Source: Streptococcus suis
GTDB taxonomy: Bacteria > Bacillota > Bacilli > Lactobacillales > Streptococcaceae
Assembly: GCA_029593505.1 (NCBI GenBank)
Contig: JAKTNI010000001.1
Location: forward strand, 62,001 to 126,000
Direction of reading: 5' to 3'
DNA length: 64,000 nucleotides
Below are positions 35,413 through 45,748 of the stretch, one piece after another (position 1 is the first letter of the stretch; every line of letters begins with the position of its first letter). The translations under genes were made by a program, and so were the position numbers. Below the pieces are notes generated by a model. It worked only from the letters and a program-made list of their open reading frames with translations, ran no database searches and was not told where the DNA came from.

Positions 35413-36525
35413 ATGAAACCCTCAATTTATAGCTTTAGTCAACCGGATCTTATTCAGTGGATAGTGGAGAATGGAGAAAAGAAATTTCGTGCCATTCAGA
35501 TTTGGGAATGGCTTTATCGTTCACGTGTTCAATCATTTGCAGAAATGACAAACCTTCCAAAATCATTGATTGAGACACTTGAGCAACATTTTGTGATCAA
35601 TCCATTGAAGCAGCGAATAGTTCAAGAGTCAAAAGATGGAACAATAAAATATTTATTTGAGTTACCAGATGGCATGTTGATTGAAACAGTACTGATGCGT
35701 CAACACTACGGCTTGTCTGTCTGTGTGACAACTCAAGTGGGTTGCAATATTGGTTGTACTTTCTGTGCTTCTGGACTCATTCCTAAACAACGTGATTTGA
35801 ATAGTGGTGAGATTGTCGCTCAAATTATGTTGGTGCAAAAATATTTGGATGAACGTCAAAAAAATGAGAGAGTTAGCCATATCGTTGTTATGGGAATTGG
35901 TGAGCCTCTTGATAACTATGATAATGTCATGACCTTCTTACGTGTGGTAAATGACGACAAAGGCTTAGCTATAGGAGCACGTCATATTACTGTTTCAACA
36001 TCTGGTCTAGCCCCAAAAATTCGTGAATTTGCTCGTGAAGGCGTACAGGTTAATTTGGCAGTATCTCTTCATGCGCCAAATAATGAGTTACGATCTAGTA
36101 TCATGCGCATTAATCGCAAGTTTCCGATTGAAGTATTGTTCGAAGCGATTGAAGATTATATCACAACAACTAATCGTCGTGTAACCTTTGAGTATATCAT
36201 GTTAAATGAAGTGAATGACGGAGTGGCACAAGCTCAGGAATTAGCTGATTTAACAAAGAATATCCGAAAATTATCTTATATTAACTTGATACCGTATAAT
36301 CCTGTTAGTGAGCACGACCAATATAGTCGTTCAACTCCAGAACGTGTTGCTGCTTTCTATGACCGTCTGAAGAAAAATGGAGTGAATTGTGTTGTTCGTC
36401 AAGAGCATGGAACAGATATTGATGCAGCTTGTGGTCAGCTTCGTTCCAATACATTGAAAAAAGACAGGGAACGCTCCCGTTCCCGTATTGCTGCTGCTAA
36501 AGCCAAAGCAGGTATTAAGCCATGA
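35413..36525 (+). CDS. rlmN: 23S rRNA / tRNA m2A methyltransferase RlmN
   Basis: The 370-residue radical-SAM enzyme methylates A2503 of 23S rRNA and A37 of some tRNAs. The cluster motif is [11 protein letters not shown] (CxxxCxxC, about 115-122), with [12 protein letters not shown] and, near the end, the methyl-carrying Cys in [12 protein letters not shown]. It overlaps the VanZ gene by 4 bases. Confidence 0.95.
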   Translation: MKPSIYSFSQPDLIQWIVENGEKKFRAIQIWEWLYRSRVQSFAEMTNLPKSLIETLEQHFVINPLKQRIVQESKDGTIKYLFELPDGMLIETVLMRQHYGLSVCVTTQVGCNIGCTFCASGLIPKQRDLNSGEIVAQIMLVQKYLDERQKNERVSHIVVMGIGEPLDNYDNVMTFLRVVNDDKGLAIGARHITVSTSGLAPKIREFAREGVQVNLAVSLHAPNNELRSSIMRINRKFPIEVLFEAIEDYITTTNRRVTFEYIMLNEVNDGVAQAQELADLTKNIRKLSYINLIPYNPVSEHDQYSRSTPERVAAFYDRLKKNGVNCVVRQEHGTDIDAACGQLRSNTLKKDRERSRSRIAAAKAKAGIKP

Positions 36526-37031
36526 GAACGTTTTTTTGTCCCAACGGTCAATTAACGAATGTAGGTAGGCAAATTTGCAAAGTGTTGGCTGGAGTTTATG
36601 CTCTGGCCGTTATTTTACTCTGTTTTTTACCACAACATGTCTACCCTCAATACAAAGATTTTTCTACACCGGGCATTGTACAAATTGGTCGTCTCTACCT
36701 ATTACCGATTCCATTTAATAGCCTTGTCAATGGAGATAAGGTTGACAGCCTATCTGATTTTGTATGGATTATTTTACAAAATGTAACGAATGTATTTCTT
36801 CTTTTCCCATTGGTGCTCTGTTTCATTTTTCTTTTCAAAAAATGGCAACAACTGCAAGTCGTTATTCGTAATACTTTTTTACTTAGTCTTTGTATAGAGT
36901 GTACTCAGCTTATACTGGATTTTTTGATTGATGCAGGTCGTGTTTTTGAAATAGATGATCTATGGACTAATACGCTAGGAGGAGTGCTAGCTTTCGGAGT
37001 TTATCGCTTGTGGATAAGGTGGCATCAATGA
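36522..37031 (+). CDS. VanZ family membrane protein
   Basis: The 169-residue protein has four membrane helices and the VanZ marks [23 protein letters not shown] and [10 protein letters not shown]. VanZ-like proteins give low-level teicoplanin resistance in enterococci; the native role in streptococci is unclear. It is the last gene of the yutD-rlmN operon by spacing. Confidence 0.88.
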   Translation: MRTFFCPNGQLTNVGRQICKVLAGVYALAVILLCFLPQHVYPQYKDFSTPGIVQIGRLYLLPIPFNSLVNGDKVDSLSDFVWIILQNVTNVFLLFPLVLCFIFLFKKWQQLQVVIRNTFLLSLCIECTQLILDFLIDAGRVFEIDDLWTNTLGGVLAFGVYRLWIRWHQ

Positions 37032-37070
37032 GGTATATATTATTGTATTGCGAAAAATATCAAAAAAGAC

Positions 37071-37099
37071 TTGACAAATGATCTGTGAAACCATATAAT
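37071..37099 (+). promoter_or_regulatory. Promoter of T-box-trpB
   Basis: TTGACA (37071-37076), 17 bases, TATAAT (37094-37099): perfect consensus. Confidence 0.85.
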
Positions 37100-37107
37100 C
37101 AATAGTA

Positions 37108-37435
37108 ATCAGAAGAAGTAGTAAATATGAAGCTTTTAGAGAGCTTGTGGTTGGTGTAAACAAGTGGTGGATATTTATGAAATGGACTGAGAGAATATCT
37201 ATTTCTATTTTATAGTGTGGGTTTATGATTTTATAGATATAATGACTCAACAATGAAATGGATGATAAGCGGAACTTAAAGCAATAACAGTTCGGTTTGC
37301 ACACCTTATAGTGCCCCTTCTTTTTTGAGGAGATGAGGTAGGAAATCTATGTATGGATTTTCTAAGTGAGGTGGCACCGTGTTCATTGACACCCTCGCAT
37401 ACAGTTTTTGTATGCGAGTTTTTTTGTACCAGAAA
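37108..37435 (+). promoter_or_regulatory. Tryptophan T-box leader
   Basis: The leader has a stem I (AGAGAGC...GGTTGGTG near 37138-37155), a likely UGG specifier at 37183-37185 (AAATGGACTGAGAG), the T-box AGGTGGCACCGTG (about 37369-37381), and a terminator CTCGCATAC/GTATGCGAG with TTTTTTT (about 37396-37426). Uncharged tRNA-Trp should favour readthrough into trpB. The tryptophan specificity is inferred from the codon and the downstream gene. Confidence 0.8.
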
Positions 37436-37523
37436 GAGGTTATGTGATGAAACGATGGCGAAATACTTGAAGATATGGTGTCTGCAACAAGAGTAGGTAA
37501 AGTAAATAGAAAGTGGATGGAAT

Positions 37524-38699
37524 ATGACAGAAAAAGGTTATTTTGGACAGTTTGGTGGCAGTTTTGTACCAGAACAAATTCAGAAATTATTAGACCAACT
37601 TGAAGATACTTTTGAACTGTATCGGAATGATCCAGAATTTATTTCAGAGTATCAAACATATTTGAGAGATTATGCAGGGAGAGAAACTCCTTTGTATTTT
37701 GCAGAGTCTTTAACAAAGGAGTTAGGTGGTGCAAAGATTTATCTGAAGCGTGAAGATTTGAACCATTTAGGCTCTCATAAATTAAACAATGTTCTAGGAC
37801 AAATTCTTTTAGCTAAACGTATGGGAAAAACTCGTGTCATTGCGGAGACAGGAGCAGGTCAACATGGGGTAGCAACAGCGGCTGTGGCTGCTCGGTTTGG
37901 ATTGGGCTGTGACATTTACATGGGAGCTGAAGATGTGAAGCGTCAACGATTGAATGTATTTAGAATGGAAATGATGGGAGCTCGTGTTCACTCGGTAACA
38001 GAAGGTACTCAAACTCTAAAAGATGCTGTTGATGCAGCTTTTGGCGCATGGATGGCTGACTTAGACGCCTTTTATGTCTTGGGATCAGCTGTTGGTCCAC
38101 ATCCTTATCCTACTATTGTGCATGAATTTCAAAAAATTATCAGTGTGGAATCTCGCCAACAAATTTTAGAGAAAGAGGGACATTTGCCGGATTATGTGAT
38201 AGCTTGTGTAGGAGGAGGCTCAAATGCAATTGGTGCATTTTCACAGTATCTTGCAGAGAACTCTGTAGAGTTAATAGGAGTGGAAGCAGCTGGTAAGGGG
38301 ATCGAGACGGAATTCCATGCGGCAACTATGATAAAGGGAACAATTGGTGTTGTAGATGGAATGAAGACAATTTCTCTTTTTGATACAGATGGTAATGTGG
38401 CACCAGTTTACTCTATATCTGCTGGTTTGGATTATCCCGGGGTTGGTCCAGAACATGCGTATTATAAAGAAACAGGACGAGTAAAGTATGTTGCAGCAAC
38501 AGATAATGAAGCTGTAGATGCGTTGTTGACATTGAGCCGGACTGAAGGAATTCTTCCAGCGATTGAATCGTCCCATGCGATTGCAGAGGCTATCCGTTTG
38601 GCCCCAACATTGGACAAAGATAAAATTATTATCATCAATGTATCTGGTCGAGGAGATAAAGATGTTGCAGCTATTGCAGATTATGTAGGGTCAAGATAG
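37524..38699 (+). CDS. trpB: Tryptophan synthase beta chain (solitary)
   Basis: The 391-residue PLP enzyme condenses indole with serine to tryptophan. The PLP lysine is in [10 protein letters not shown] (about 85), the phosphate loop is GGGSNAIG, and [12 protein letters not shown] and the closing SGRGDKD are intact. No trpA or other trp gene is near, so this cell probably salvages external indole rather than making tryptophan from chorismate. It lies behind a tryptophan T-box. Confidence 0.93.
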   Translation: MTEKGYFGQFGGSFVPEQIQKLLDQLEDTFELYRNDPEFISEYQTYLRDYAGRETPLYFAESLTKELGGAKIYLKREDLNHLGSHKLNNVLGQILLAKRMGKTRVIAETGAGQHGVATAAVAARFGLGCDIYMGAEDVKRQRLNVFRMEMMGARVHSVTEGTQTLKDAVDAAFGAWMADLDAFYVLGSAVGPHPYPTIVHEFQKIISVESRQQILEKEGHLPDYVIACVGGGSNAIGAFSQYLAENSVELIGVEAAGKGIETEFHAATMIKGTIGVVDGMKTISLFDTDGNVAPVYSISAGLDYPGVGPEHAYYKETGRVKYVAATDNEAVDALLTLSRTEGILPAIESSHAIAEAIRLAPTLDKDKIIIINVSGRGDKDVAAIADYVGSR

Positions 38700-38714
38700 C
38701 TAGAGAGTTTATTA

Positions 38715-38764
38715 TAAAAGCACTAATAGCAAGTAGAAACGACTTGCTGTTAGTGCTTTTTTTT
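38715..38764 (+). terminator. trpB terminator
   Basis: AAAAGCACTAA.AGCAAG/CTTGCT.TTAGTGCTTTT long stem with T run; convergent with nadE. Confidence 0.85.
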
Positions 38765-38837
38765 ATTCGATATATGACAAAACACGTATAGGTGTTCACT
38801 TGTTTATAATGATATTGAATGTTTCTTGTCGCGGATA

Positions 38838-39662
38838 TTACTTCCAAAAATGGTCAAATACGGTAATAGGTAAATGACGTTTGTGAGTGGTTTTCTTCCA
38901 CCAATTTTCAATAATTTTTTGGGCTTCGGGATTAATTGTTTTTCTTTCTAAATAATCATCAATTTGACTATAGGTAACCCCCAAGGCGACTTCGTCAGCT
39001 AAACCAGGTTTTGCTTCTTCTAGATCTGCTGTTGGTATTTTCTCATAAAGTTTTGGATCAGCGCCTAGTTCAGCTAATAATTGTTTTCCTTGACGCTTAT
39101 TGAGTCGAAAAAGAGGTAAGATATCTGCACCGCCATCACCGTACTTAGTGAAGAAGCCTGTTACATTTTCAGCAGCATGGTCTGTTCCAATAACTGCACC
39201 TTTGTGTTCACCAGCGATAGCATATTGAGCAATCATACGCATTCGAGCTTTTGCATTTCCTTTATTAAAATCTGATACGACACATCCGTTTCTATTGATA
39301 GCCTTAGTCATCGCATCAGTAGCTTCTTTTATATTGACGGTCATTCGGATATCAGGTTGAATAAAGTCAAGAGCTTTTTGCGCATCAGATTCATCTGCCT
39401 GTATGCCATAAGGAAGTCGAACTGCTATGAATTGATAGTCAGTATCACCAGTTTCAGCACGCATTTCTTCCATCGTTAATTGAGCTAAACGGCCTGCAAG
39501 TGTTGAATCTTGTCCGCCTGAAATACCGAGTACATAGGTTTTTAAAAAAGGATGTTTTTTGAGGTAATCTTTGAGGAAGTCGATGGAACGACGAATTTCT
39601 TCTTTGGGGTCAATAGTTGGTTTGACACCTAATTCTTTTATGATAGTTTCTTGTAAAGTCAT
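38838..39662 (-). CDS. nadE: NH3-dependent NAD synthetase
   Basis: The 274-residue enzyme adenylates and amidates nicotinate adenine dinucleotide to NAD. The PP-loop is SGGQDST (about 46), with [20 protein letters not shown] and the closing [10 protein letters not shown]. It is the ammonia-dependent short form (no glutaminase domain). It follows pncB with 13 bases between them, so nicotinate salvage is one operon. Confidence 0.95.
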   Translation of the reverse strand: MTLQETIIKELGVKPTIDPKEEIRRSIDFLKDYLKKHPFLKTYVLGISGGQDSTLAGRLAQLTMEEMRAETGDTDYQFIAVRLPYGIQADESDAQKALDFIQPDIRMTVNIKEATDAMTKAINRNGCVVSDFNKGNAKARMRMIAQYAIAGEHKGAVIGTDHAAENVTGFFTKYGDGGADILPLFRLNKRQGKQLLAELGADPKLYEKIPTADLEEAKPGLADEVALGVTYSQIDDYLERKTINPEAQKIIENWWKKTTHKRHLPITVFDHFWK

Positions 39663-39675
39663 ATGATTCCTTTCG

Positions 39676-41136
39676 TTAAATAGCTTTCGTTTGGCTTTGT
39701 TTTCGTATGGTGTTGATGAGATTCATCTTATTATCCCAAACATCTTGTGCTAGATCAACTGGATAAATCTGTGGATTGAGAACGCGTTTGTACTCGTCCC
39801 ATAGTTTATTGAATTCTTGATGAGCATAGGTCTGAATATCTGCAAGACTTGGTAATTCATAGACTTGTTGTCCTTTTTCAAAAATTGGAATCAAAAGTGG
39901 GCGAGCGTCAAAGTTTTCAATTGTTTTGTTGATATAAGTATAGGTTGGATGGAACATATAAATGCTATCCATTTTAGTAACATCAGTGTCCGCAAAGGTG
40001 ATATAATCTCCTTCAGACTTCCCTTTTTCTTTGGAGGTGATTCGCCACACTTGTTTTTTGCCTGGTGTGGAAACTTTTTCTACGTTTGAAGATAGTTTGA
40101 TCGTGTCTCGCATTTCTCCATTTTCATCCTCAATAGAGACGATTTTATAGACCGCTCCTAGAGCTGGTTGATCATAGGCAGTAATCAATTTGGTTCCAAC
40201 ACCCCAGACATCAATTTTAGCTTTTTGCATTTTGAGGTTAAGAATCGTGTTTTCATCAAGATCGTTTGAAGCATAGATTTTTGATTCTGTGAAACCAGCA
40301 TCATCAAGTTGTTGACGTACTTTTTTAGAGATATAAGCCATATCACCAGAGTCAATTCGAACTCCTTTGAAGTTGATTTTGTTGCCCATTTCCTTAGCGA
40401 CACGGATGGCAGCAGGTACGCCAATCCGAAGTGTATCGTAGGTATCAACCAAGAATACACAGTCTTTATGGGTTTCTGCGTAGGCTTTGAAGGCAGTATA
40501 GTCGTCACCATAAGCTTGAACGAGGGCATGAGCATGAGTGCCAGCAACAGGAATACCAAAAATTTTCCCAGCTCGAATATTAGAAGTTGCAGAAGCACCA
40601 CCGATAAATGCTGCACGTGTCCCCCATATAGCTGCATCCATCTCCTGAGCTCTACGTGTACCAAATTCCATTAAGGCTTCGTCTTCAATGACAGCTTTAA
40701 TGCGTCTGGCTTTGGTAGCAATGAGTGTTTGGTAATTGACAATGTTTAAAATGGCTGTTTCAATCAGTTGGCATTGCGCCAAAGGTCCTTCAATTTGCAT
40801 AATTGGTTCATTGGCATAAACCAAATCTCCCTCTTTAGCAGAACGAACTGTCAAGTTCATGTTCAAATGAGCCAAATAATCTAAAAAATCTGTTGGGTAT
40901 CCCAACTCTCTCAAGTAGTCAATATCAGTCTGGCTGAATTGTAAATTGTTGAGATACTGAACTACGCGTTCTAAACCAGCAAATACAGCATATCCATTTT
41001 TAAACGGTTGTGAACGAAAATAGACTTCAAAAACGGCTTGTTTGTTATGGATATTTTGTTCAAAGTAGACTTGCATCATATTAATTTGATATAAATCTGT
41101 GTGTAAGGTTAAACTATCGTCCTTAAATGTTGTCAT
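39676..41136 (-). CDS. pncB: Nicotinate phosphoribosyltransferase
   Basis: The 486-residue enzyme makes nicotinate mononucleotide from nicotinate and PRPP. Markers: [15 protein letters not shown] at the start, [20 protein letters not shown] (about 162), [10 protein letters not shown] and [12 protein letters not shown], and [11 protein letters not shown]. First gene of pncB-nadE; a -10 TATAAT (minus strand, near 41165) lies upstream. Confidence 0.94.
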   Translation of the reverse strand: MTTFKDDSLTLHTDLYQINMMQVYFEQNIHNKQAVFEVYFRSQPFKNGYAVFAGLERVVQYLNNLQFSQTDIDYLRELGYPTDFLDYLAHLNMNLTVRSAKEGDLVYANEPIMQIEGPLAQCQLIETAILNIVNYQTLIATKARRIKAVIEDEALMEFGTRRAQEMDAAIWGTRAAFIGGASATSNIRAGKIFGIPVAGTHAHALVQAYGDDYTAFKAYAETHKDCVFLVDTYDTLRIGVPAAIRVAKEMGNKINFKGVRIDSGDMAYISKKVRQQLDDAGFTESKIYASNDLDENTILNLKMQKAKIDVWGVGTKLITAYDQPALGAVYKIVSIEDENGEMRDTIKLSSNVEKVSTPGKKQVWRITSKEKGKSEGDYITFADTDVTKMDSIYMFHPTYTYINKTIENFDARPLLIPIFEKGQQVYELPSLADIQTYAHQEFNKLWDEYKRVLNPQIYPVDLAQDVWDNKMNLINTIRKQSQTKAI

Positions 41137-41176
41137 ATCTTGTCTCCTTAATATATGTCTTCTATTATAACAAAAA

Positions 41177-41195
41177 AATCGGGAAATCCCGATTT
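41177..41195 (-). terminator. Terminator between prepilin peptidase and pncB
   Basis: AAATCGGGA/TCCCGATTT palindrome followed on the minus strand by TTTTTTT, overlapping the end of the peptidase gene. Confidence 0.8.
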
Positions 41196-41838
41196 AGAGA
41201 TACAGATGGACAATCAGACTAGCTAGAAATAAAAAAGGAACATAGGGAATGGATTTTGGTTTAAAGATGAAAAAGATAGCTAATCCAAGAAGTGAGCTGA
41301 TTTGGATAATCCATAGAATTTCAGTAAAACTAAATAATAATGATAGGCTGGCTAGATATAGAAAGTCTCCAGAACCGATGTTGAGTTTCCATTTTTCTGT
41401 GAGATAGGCAATGAGTAAAAAGGCGCAAAAACTCCAATTTAAATGGGATAAGACTAAGATGACAAAAGTGAAGCATCCCCAAACCATGAGAGGATATTCT
41501 TGATGTTTGATGTCATAAATGGCTAGAACTAGACTTGCTATGATTAAAATCGTTTTGACCAAGCTTAGAATCTGAAAATGACAGAGTAGAACGAGGAGAC
41601 CAGATAGACATTCTAATCCGAGATACCAATAAGGGATTTTTTCCTTACAGTAGCGACACCTAAATTTTGTAAAAAGTTGTGAGAGAATTGGAATCAAATC
41701 CCATGCTTTAAGCTGTTTTTTGCAATGATTGCAATAGCTAGCAGGTGCAACGATGGATTGTTCAGGAAAGCGGTCAATGACCAAGCCAAGAAAGGAACCG
41801 ATAGATGCTCCGAGAAAAAATAGTATAAATGTTTTCAT
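41194..41838 (-). CDS. comC: Type IV prepilin peptidase (competence, ComC/PilD type)
   Basis: The 214-residue membrane aspartyl protease cleaves pseudopilin signals of the ComG DNA-uptake pilus. It has the zinc ribbon CNHCKK...CRYCKEKIPYWY in the first cytoplasmic loop, about seven membrane helices, and the two active Asp in AIYDIKHQEYP and GSGDFL. It is shorter than average but complete. It stands alone on the minus strand. Confidence 0.88.
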   Translation of the reverse strand: MKTFILFFLGASIGSFLGLVIDRFPEQSIVAPASYCNHCKKQLKAWDLIPILSQLFTKFRCRYCKEKIPYWYLGLECLSGLLVLLCHFQILSLVKTILIIASLVLAIYDIKHQEYPLMVWGCFTFVILVLSHLNWSFCAFLLIAYLTEKWKLNIGSGDFLYLASLSLLFSFTEILWIIQISSLLGLAIFFIFKPKSIPYVPFLFLASLIVHLYL

Positions 41839-42066
41839 ACTTATCTATTCGTAAAGCGATTGGTAAAAAAATTGATTTGTTCAATATTTGAGAATACAGT
41901 TGATAAGAGTATTGTGGTGAGATAATCTATCGTTTTTTCTATGTTATAATAGTAGATACAATTACATGATGTATTGGATTGGGAAATAGGTAGAGATACT
42001 TGCTTTTTGACCAGATGGAGTAATTTGTGAGATTACTATTTAAGATTGTTAGTTTGAGGAGAAGAT

Positions 42067-42612
42067 ATGCTTAGACCTTTACATATGGCACATGCTTTTT
42101 TAGATGAGATTTTGACGGATAAGGATTGCGCCGTAGATGCTACGATGGGAAATGGATATGATACCCTTTTTCTAGCTCAGCGAGCAGGAAAGGTAATCGC
42201 CTTTGATATTCAAGAGAAAGCACTATTCGTGACTGCTGAAAAATTAGAAAAAGCAGGTTTGACGAATGCTCAATTACTCTTAACTGGTCATGAAAATGTT
42301 GATCAGTATGTGGATGAGTGTAAGGCAGCGATTTTTAATCTGGGTTATCTACCTTCGGCGGATAAATCAGTCATTACGCTACCTGCAACTACCCTTCAAG
42401 CCATTGAGAAAGTTCTGGACAGATTGGTTGTCGGAGGTCGTTTGGCTATTATGATTTATTATGGTCACGAGGGTGGAGCGATTGAGAAGGATGCGGTCTT
42501 AGACTTTATCAGCCAGTTAGATCAGACTGTTTTTACAGCCATGCTCTACAAACCCCTTAACCAAGTCAATACCCCACCATTTTTGGTGATGGTGGAGCGG
42601 TTGAAATCCTAA
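42067..42612 (+). CDS. mnmM: tRNA (mnm5s2U34) methyltransferase, MnmM/YtqB family
   Basis: The 181-residue SAM methyltransferase has the cofactor motif VDATMGNGYDTLFLA (about 22-36) and FNLGYLPSADKSVIT, then GGRLAIMIYYGHEGG and the ending VNTPPFLVMVER, all typical of YtqB. YtqB/MnmM adds the last methyl group of mnm5s2U in the tRNA wobble base of Firmicutes. Confidence 0.82.
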   Translation: MLRPLHMAHAFLDEILTDKDCAVDATMGNGYDTLFLAQRAGKVIAFDIQEKALFVTAEKLEKAGLTNAQLLLTGHENVDQYVDECKAAIFNLGYLPSADKSVITLPATTLQAIEKVLDRLVVGGRLAIMIYYGHEGGAIEKDAVLDFISQLDQTVFTAMLYKPLNQVNTPPFLVMVERLKS

Positions 42613-42626
42613 ATTATTGCGTCATT

Positions 42627-42661
42627 AAAATCCAGCTTAAACTAGGGCTGGATTTGTTTTT
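42627..42661. terminator. Bidirectional terminator
   Basis: AAATCCAGC/GCTGGATTT stem between convergent genes, TTGTTTTTT after it on the plus strand. Confidence 0.75.
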
Positions 42662-43440
42662 TATAATATCGGCTTAATGAACAATCTTCCCTCGCCTAAG
42701 TCAATCAATTCTACCTGATTGCCATAAAAATCGCTGAGGAGATCAGGTGTCAGGATGTCATGTTTAGGTCCCTGTGCCAAGACCATGCCATCTTTGAGTA
42801 GGAGGACATGGGTAAAATTGTCAGTGATTTCTTCGGCGTGGTGGGTGACATAGATAATGGCGGGAGCCGTTGGGAGTTGGCAGATGTAGTCAATGTGATG
42901 GAGCAGGCGTTCGCGAGCTAGAAGGTCCAAGCCCACAGTTGCTTCGTCTAAAATTAAAATAGCAGGATTTTCCATTAGACTGCGAGCAATAAGCAAGAGT
43001 TGATGCTCACCTTGTGACAAGCTAGCATAGGAGCGACCAAGCAAGTGCTTAGCTTTGATTGTCTCCAACATAGCTTTAGCTTCATCTAGTTCAACTGGTC
43101 CGTATTCATGGTAGAGAATGGGGGACTTATATTTTCCTGTCAGGACAATTTGTTCTGCCGTCAGATCGAGTGGAAAACGTTCCGCTAGAAAGGAGCCTAC
43201 CACACCAATCTTGGTGCGAAGGCTAGGAATATTTCCCTTGCCAAACTCCACTCCAAGAACGGTTAGATCCCCAAATGTTTTCCAAAATTCTGCCATTAAG
43301 ATGCGAAGAAGAGTTGATTTACCCGCACCATTTAGTCCTAAAATAGCCCAACACTCACCTTTTTTGTATTCTCAGCTGATGTTCTTTAAAATAGTCTGTC
43401 CTTGTTTTTTATAAGACAGATTTTTCATAAATATAATCAT
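42661..43440 (-). pseudogene. ABC transporter ATPase (YlmA-like), nonsense-interrupted
   Basis: The complete frame on the minus strand begins MIIFMKNLSYKKQGQTILK at 43440, stops at TGA (43374-43372) after KNIS, and continues in frame: EYKKGECWAILGLNGAGKST (Walker A), then LSQGEHQLLLIARSL (signature), ILILDEATVGLD (Walker B) and YVTHHAEE (switch His), ending FIKPIL. Related ABC ATPases have ISW at this place, so TGG to TGA is the likely lesion. Reinitiation at ATG 43296 would give a protein without Walker A. The rest is well preserved, so the break is recent or a sequencing error. Typical length would be about 260 residues. Confidence 0.8.
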
Positions 43441-43584
43441 CAGTTCACCTCGTTTCTTTTCTGTTTATTTTACCACGGATTTGTGTTCATCTAGTTGGTT
43501 TATGATATTCTATTAAGGGATAGACCAAAATTGAAGTTTTGTGGTATAATAGAAACGTTATAAATTTTATTATAGGAGAACATC

Positions 43585-44919
43585 ATGGAAGACCCCGGTA
43601 GTCAGACCATTTATTTACAACTATTGATTTTATTCTTATTGACCTTGCTCAATGCCTTCTTTTCAGCTACGGAAATGGCATTGGTATCGCTCAATCGCTC
43701 GCGAGTGGAACAAAAAGCGGCAGAAGGTGAGAAGAAGTATCTTCGTTTGATTTCTGTTTTAGAAAATCCAAATAATTTTTTATCAACTATTCAAGTTGGT
43801 ATTACTTTTATATCCATTCTTTCAGGTGCTAGCTTGGCCAATGATTTGGGATCTGTTTTTGCTCAATGGTTAGGAAATTCTGCCACAGCTAAAACAGTGG
43901 GTTACTGGTTGGCATTAGCGATGTTGACTTTTATTTCGATTGTTCTTGGTGAGCTATATCCTAAGAGGATTGCCATGAATATGAAAGAAAATCTAGCAGT
44001 CATTACAGCACCAGTTATCATTTTTTTAGGAAAGATTGTTAGTCCATTTGTGTGGTTGTTATCTGCGGCAACGAATTTGATTAGTCGCATTACTCCAATG
44101 GATTTTGATGATGCAGACGAGCAAATGACTCGGGATGAAATTGAATATATTTTGACAAAGAGTGAGAAAACATTGGATGCAGAAGAGATTGAAATGTTAC
44201 AAGGTGTATTCTCGCTAGATGAATTGATGGCGCGTGAGGTAATGGTGCCTAGAACAGATGCTTTTATGGTAGATATTGCAGAAGATCCAGAAACGATTAT
44301 GGCTGCTATCTTAAAGCAAAATTTCTCAAGAATTCCAGTGTATGATGGAGATAAGGACAATATTGTTGGTCTGATACACACCAAGAAAATTTTAGCAGAA
44401 GCATTTACTTCCGGTTTTGGAACATTGAATATTAAGCGTATCATGCAGGAACCTCTTTTTGTCCCAGAAACTATTTTTGTTGATGATTTATTAAAAGCGC
44501 TTCGCAATACTCAAAATCAAATGGCGATTTTACTGGATGAGTACGGTGGTGTTGCAGGTTTGGTAACCTTAGAAGATTTGTTAGAAGAAATTGTTGGTGA
44601 AATTGATGACGAAACCGATAAAACAGAGATATTTGTCCGTGAAATCGGTGAAAATACCTACATTGTTCAAGGAAATATGACCCTCAATGATTTTAATGAA
44701 CATTTTGATATGGAATTGGAAAGCGATAATGTTGATACTATTGCAGGATACTATTTGACTGGTGTTGGCACAATTCCTAGTCAAGATGAGAAAGTTTCTT
44801 TCGAAGTTGAGAGTAATGGTCACCATTTGACACTTATCAATGATAAAGTAAAAAATGGTCGTGTAACAAAATTGAAAATTTTGATGATACAAATCGAAGG
44901 AGAAGAAGAAAAAGATTAG
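43585..44919 (+). CDS. CNNM/CorC-type membrane transporter (hemolysin family)
   Basis: The 444-residue protein has an N-terminal DUF21/CNNM membrane domain with four helices (about 8-180), two CBS domains (VMVPRTDAFMVDIAEDPETI onward, about 215-340) and a C-terminal CorC_HlyC domain (from about 350). Homologues export Mg2+ or other divalent cations; the old name hemolysin is misleading. It stands alone with an extended -10 promoter (TGGTATAAT near 43541). Confidence 0.9.
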   Translation: MEDPGSQTIYLQLLILFLLTLLNAFFSATEMALVSLNRSRVEQKAAEGEKKYLRLISVLENPNNFLSTIQVGITFISILSGASLANDLGSVFAQWLGNSATAKTVGYWLALAMLTFISIVLGELYPKRIAMNMKENLAVITAPVIIFLGKIVSPFVWLLSAATNLISRITPMDFDDADEQMTRDEIEYILTKSEKTLDAEEIEMLQGVFSLDELMAREVMVPRTDAFMVDIAEDPETIMAAILKQNFSRIPVYDGDKDNIVGLIHTKKILAEAFTSGFGTLNIKRIMQEPLFVPETIFVDDLLKALRNTQNQMAILLDEYGGVAGLVTLEDLLEEIVGEIDDETDKTEIFVREIGENTYIVQGNMTLNDFNEHFDMELESDNVDTIAGYYLTGVGTIPSQDEKVSFEVESNGHHLTLINDKVKNGRVTKLKILMIQIEGEEEKD

Positions 44920-44938
44920 GAGGCCTAATCTTTTTTTC
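44912..44938 (+). terminator. Terminator after CNNM gene
   Basis: AAGATTAGG/CCTAATCTT with TTTTTTT, overlapping the stop. Confidence 0.85.
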
Positions 44939-45107
44939 TATCTTATTATCACTGTTTACATACTTTCTGTGTGTTATTTCATCCATAATGGATACCTATA
45001 GGCAGAAAAATACTTAAATGAGTGAGGTATAAAATATAGAAGCGTTTACATTTTTGTGGTATAATTATGATAGAAAATGAAATATTTATGGAAGATAGGA
45101 TTTCTCT

Positions 45108-45713
45108 ATGTTAGATGAAGTGATAAAAAAACAGATAGATCGTGATGTTCTTGATTTTCTTCAGTTTGCTTATTTTGGAAATCGGTCTAATCCTCTTGTT
45201 GCTGCTGGCAACCGTGCCTATCTAGATATGAATCGCACTATTCGTTTTCATGGCTTATCAAGCTTTGTTCGGCAGGAGTTGAAAGAGCAGATTCTTGCGA
45301 CTTTTGACAGGGAGTTGCCAGTCTTAACTTCTTCGGTGGTGCATAGTCGTACTGCTTTTGATAATTGGCACCAGCAAGTTTGTAGACAAATAAGGGATAT
45401 ATATATACAACAGGGAATAAAGTTTACCTATGGTCAGGCACAAAAATGGCTCAATATGACTATCAAGTATCTCTATATGCTTGAGGTCTGTAATTTTGAC
45501 CAAATTTTTCCCTATCTTCATGTTCCGATTGATCGCTATATTTTTGATGTTGTACAGTTGGAGTTAGGAATAGAACGGCCGGTGGAGGCATGGAGTCGTT
45601 GGGATGACTATGACCAGTACCTCTCCTATCAAAAAGCTATTCGAGAGAAAATGACAGATTTTACTCCCTTGCGTTGGGAATTTAGAAATTGGCTACGAGT
45701 TATAGAAGGCTAG
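45108..45713 (+). CDS. Conserved hypothetical protein
   Basis: The 201-residue soluble protein starts MLDEVIKKQIDRDVLDFLQF. It is rich in Tyr, Trp and Arg, mostly helical in pattern, with conserved-looking AYFGNRSNPLVAAGNRAYLD and KFTYGQAQKWLNMTIKYLYM; no signal peptide or known motif. The TYGQAQKWLN stretch recalls small helical proteins of Firmicutes of unknown role. It lies 35 bases before pflA and may be cotranscribed with it. A -10 TATAAT with extended TGG lies near 45060. Confidence 0.6.
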   Translation: MLDEVIKKQIDRDVLDFLQFAYFGNRSNPLVAAGNRAYLDMNRTIRFHGLSSFVRQELKEQILATFDRELPVLTSSVVHSRTAFDNWHQQVCRQIRDIYIQQGIKFTYGQAQKWLNMTIKYLYMLEVCNFDQIFPYLHVPIDRYIFDVVQLELGIERPVEAWSRWDDYDQYLSYQKAIREKMTDFTPLRWEFRNWLRVIEG

Positions 45714-45748
45714 TTATGTTAGGAATTTCATAAAGATGAGGATAAGAG

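Noticed and set aside
43902-44507. 201-codon antisense ORF in the CNNM gene
   Set aside because: Serine- and isoleucine-rich shadow of the sense codons, without a ribosome site.
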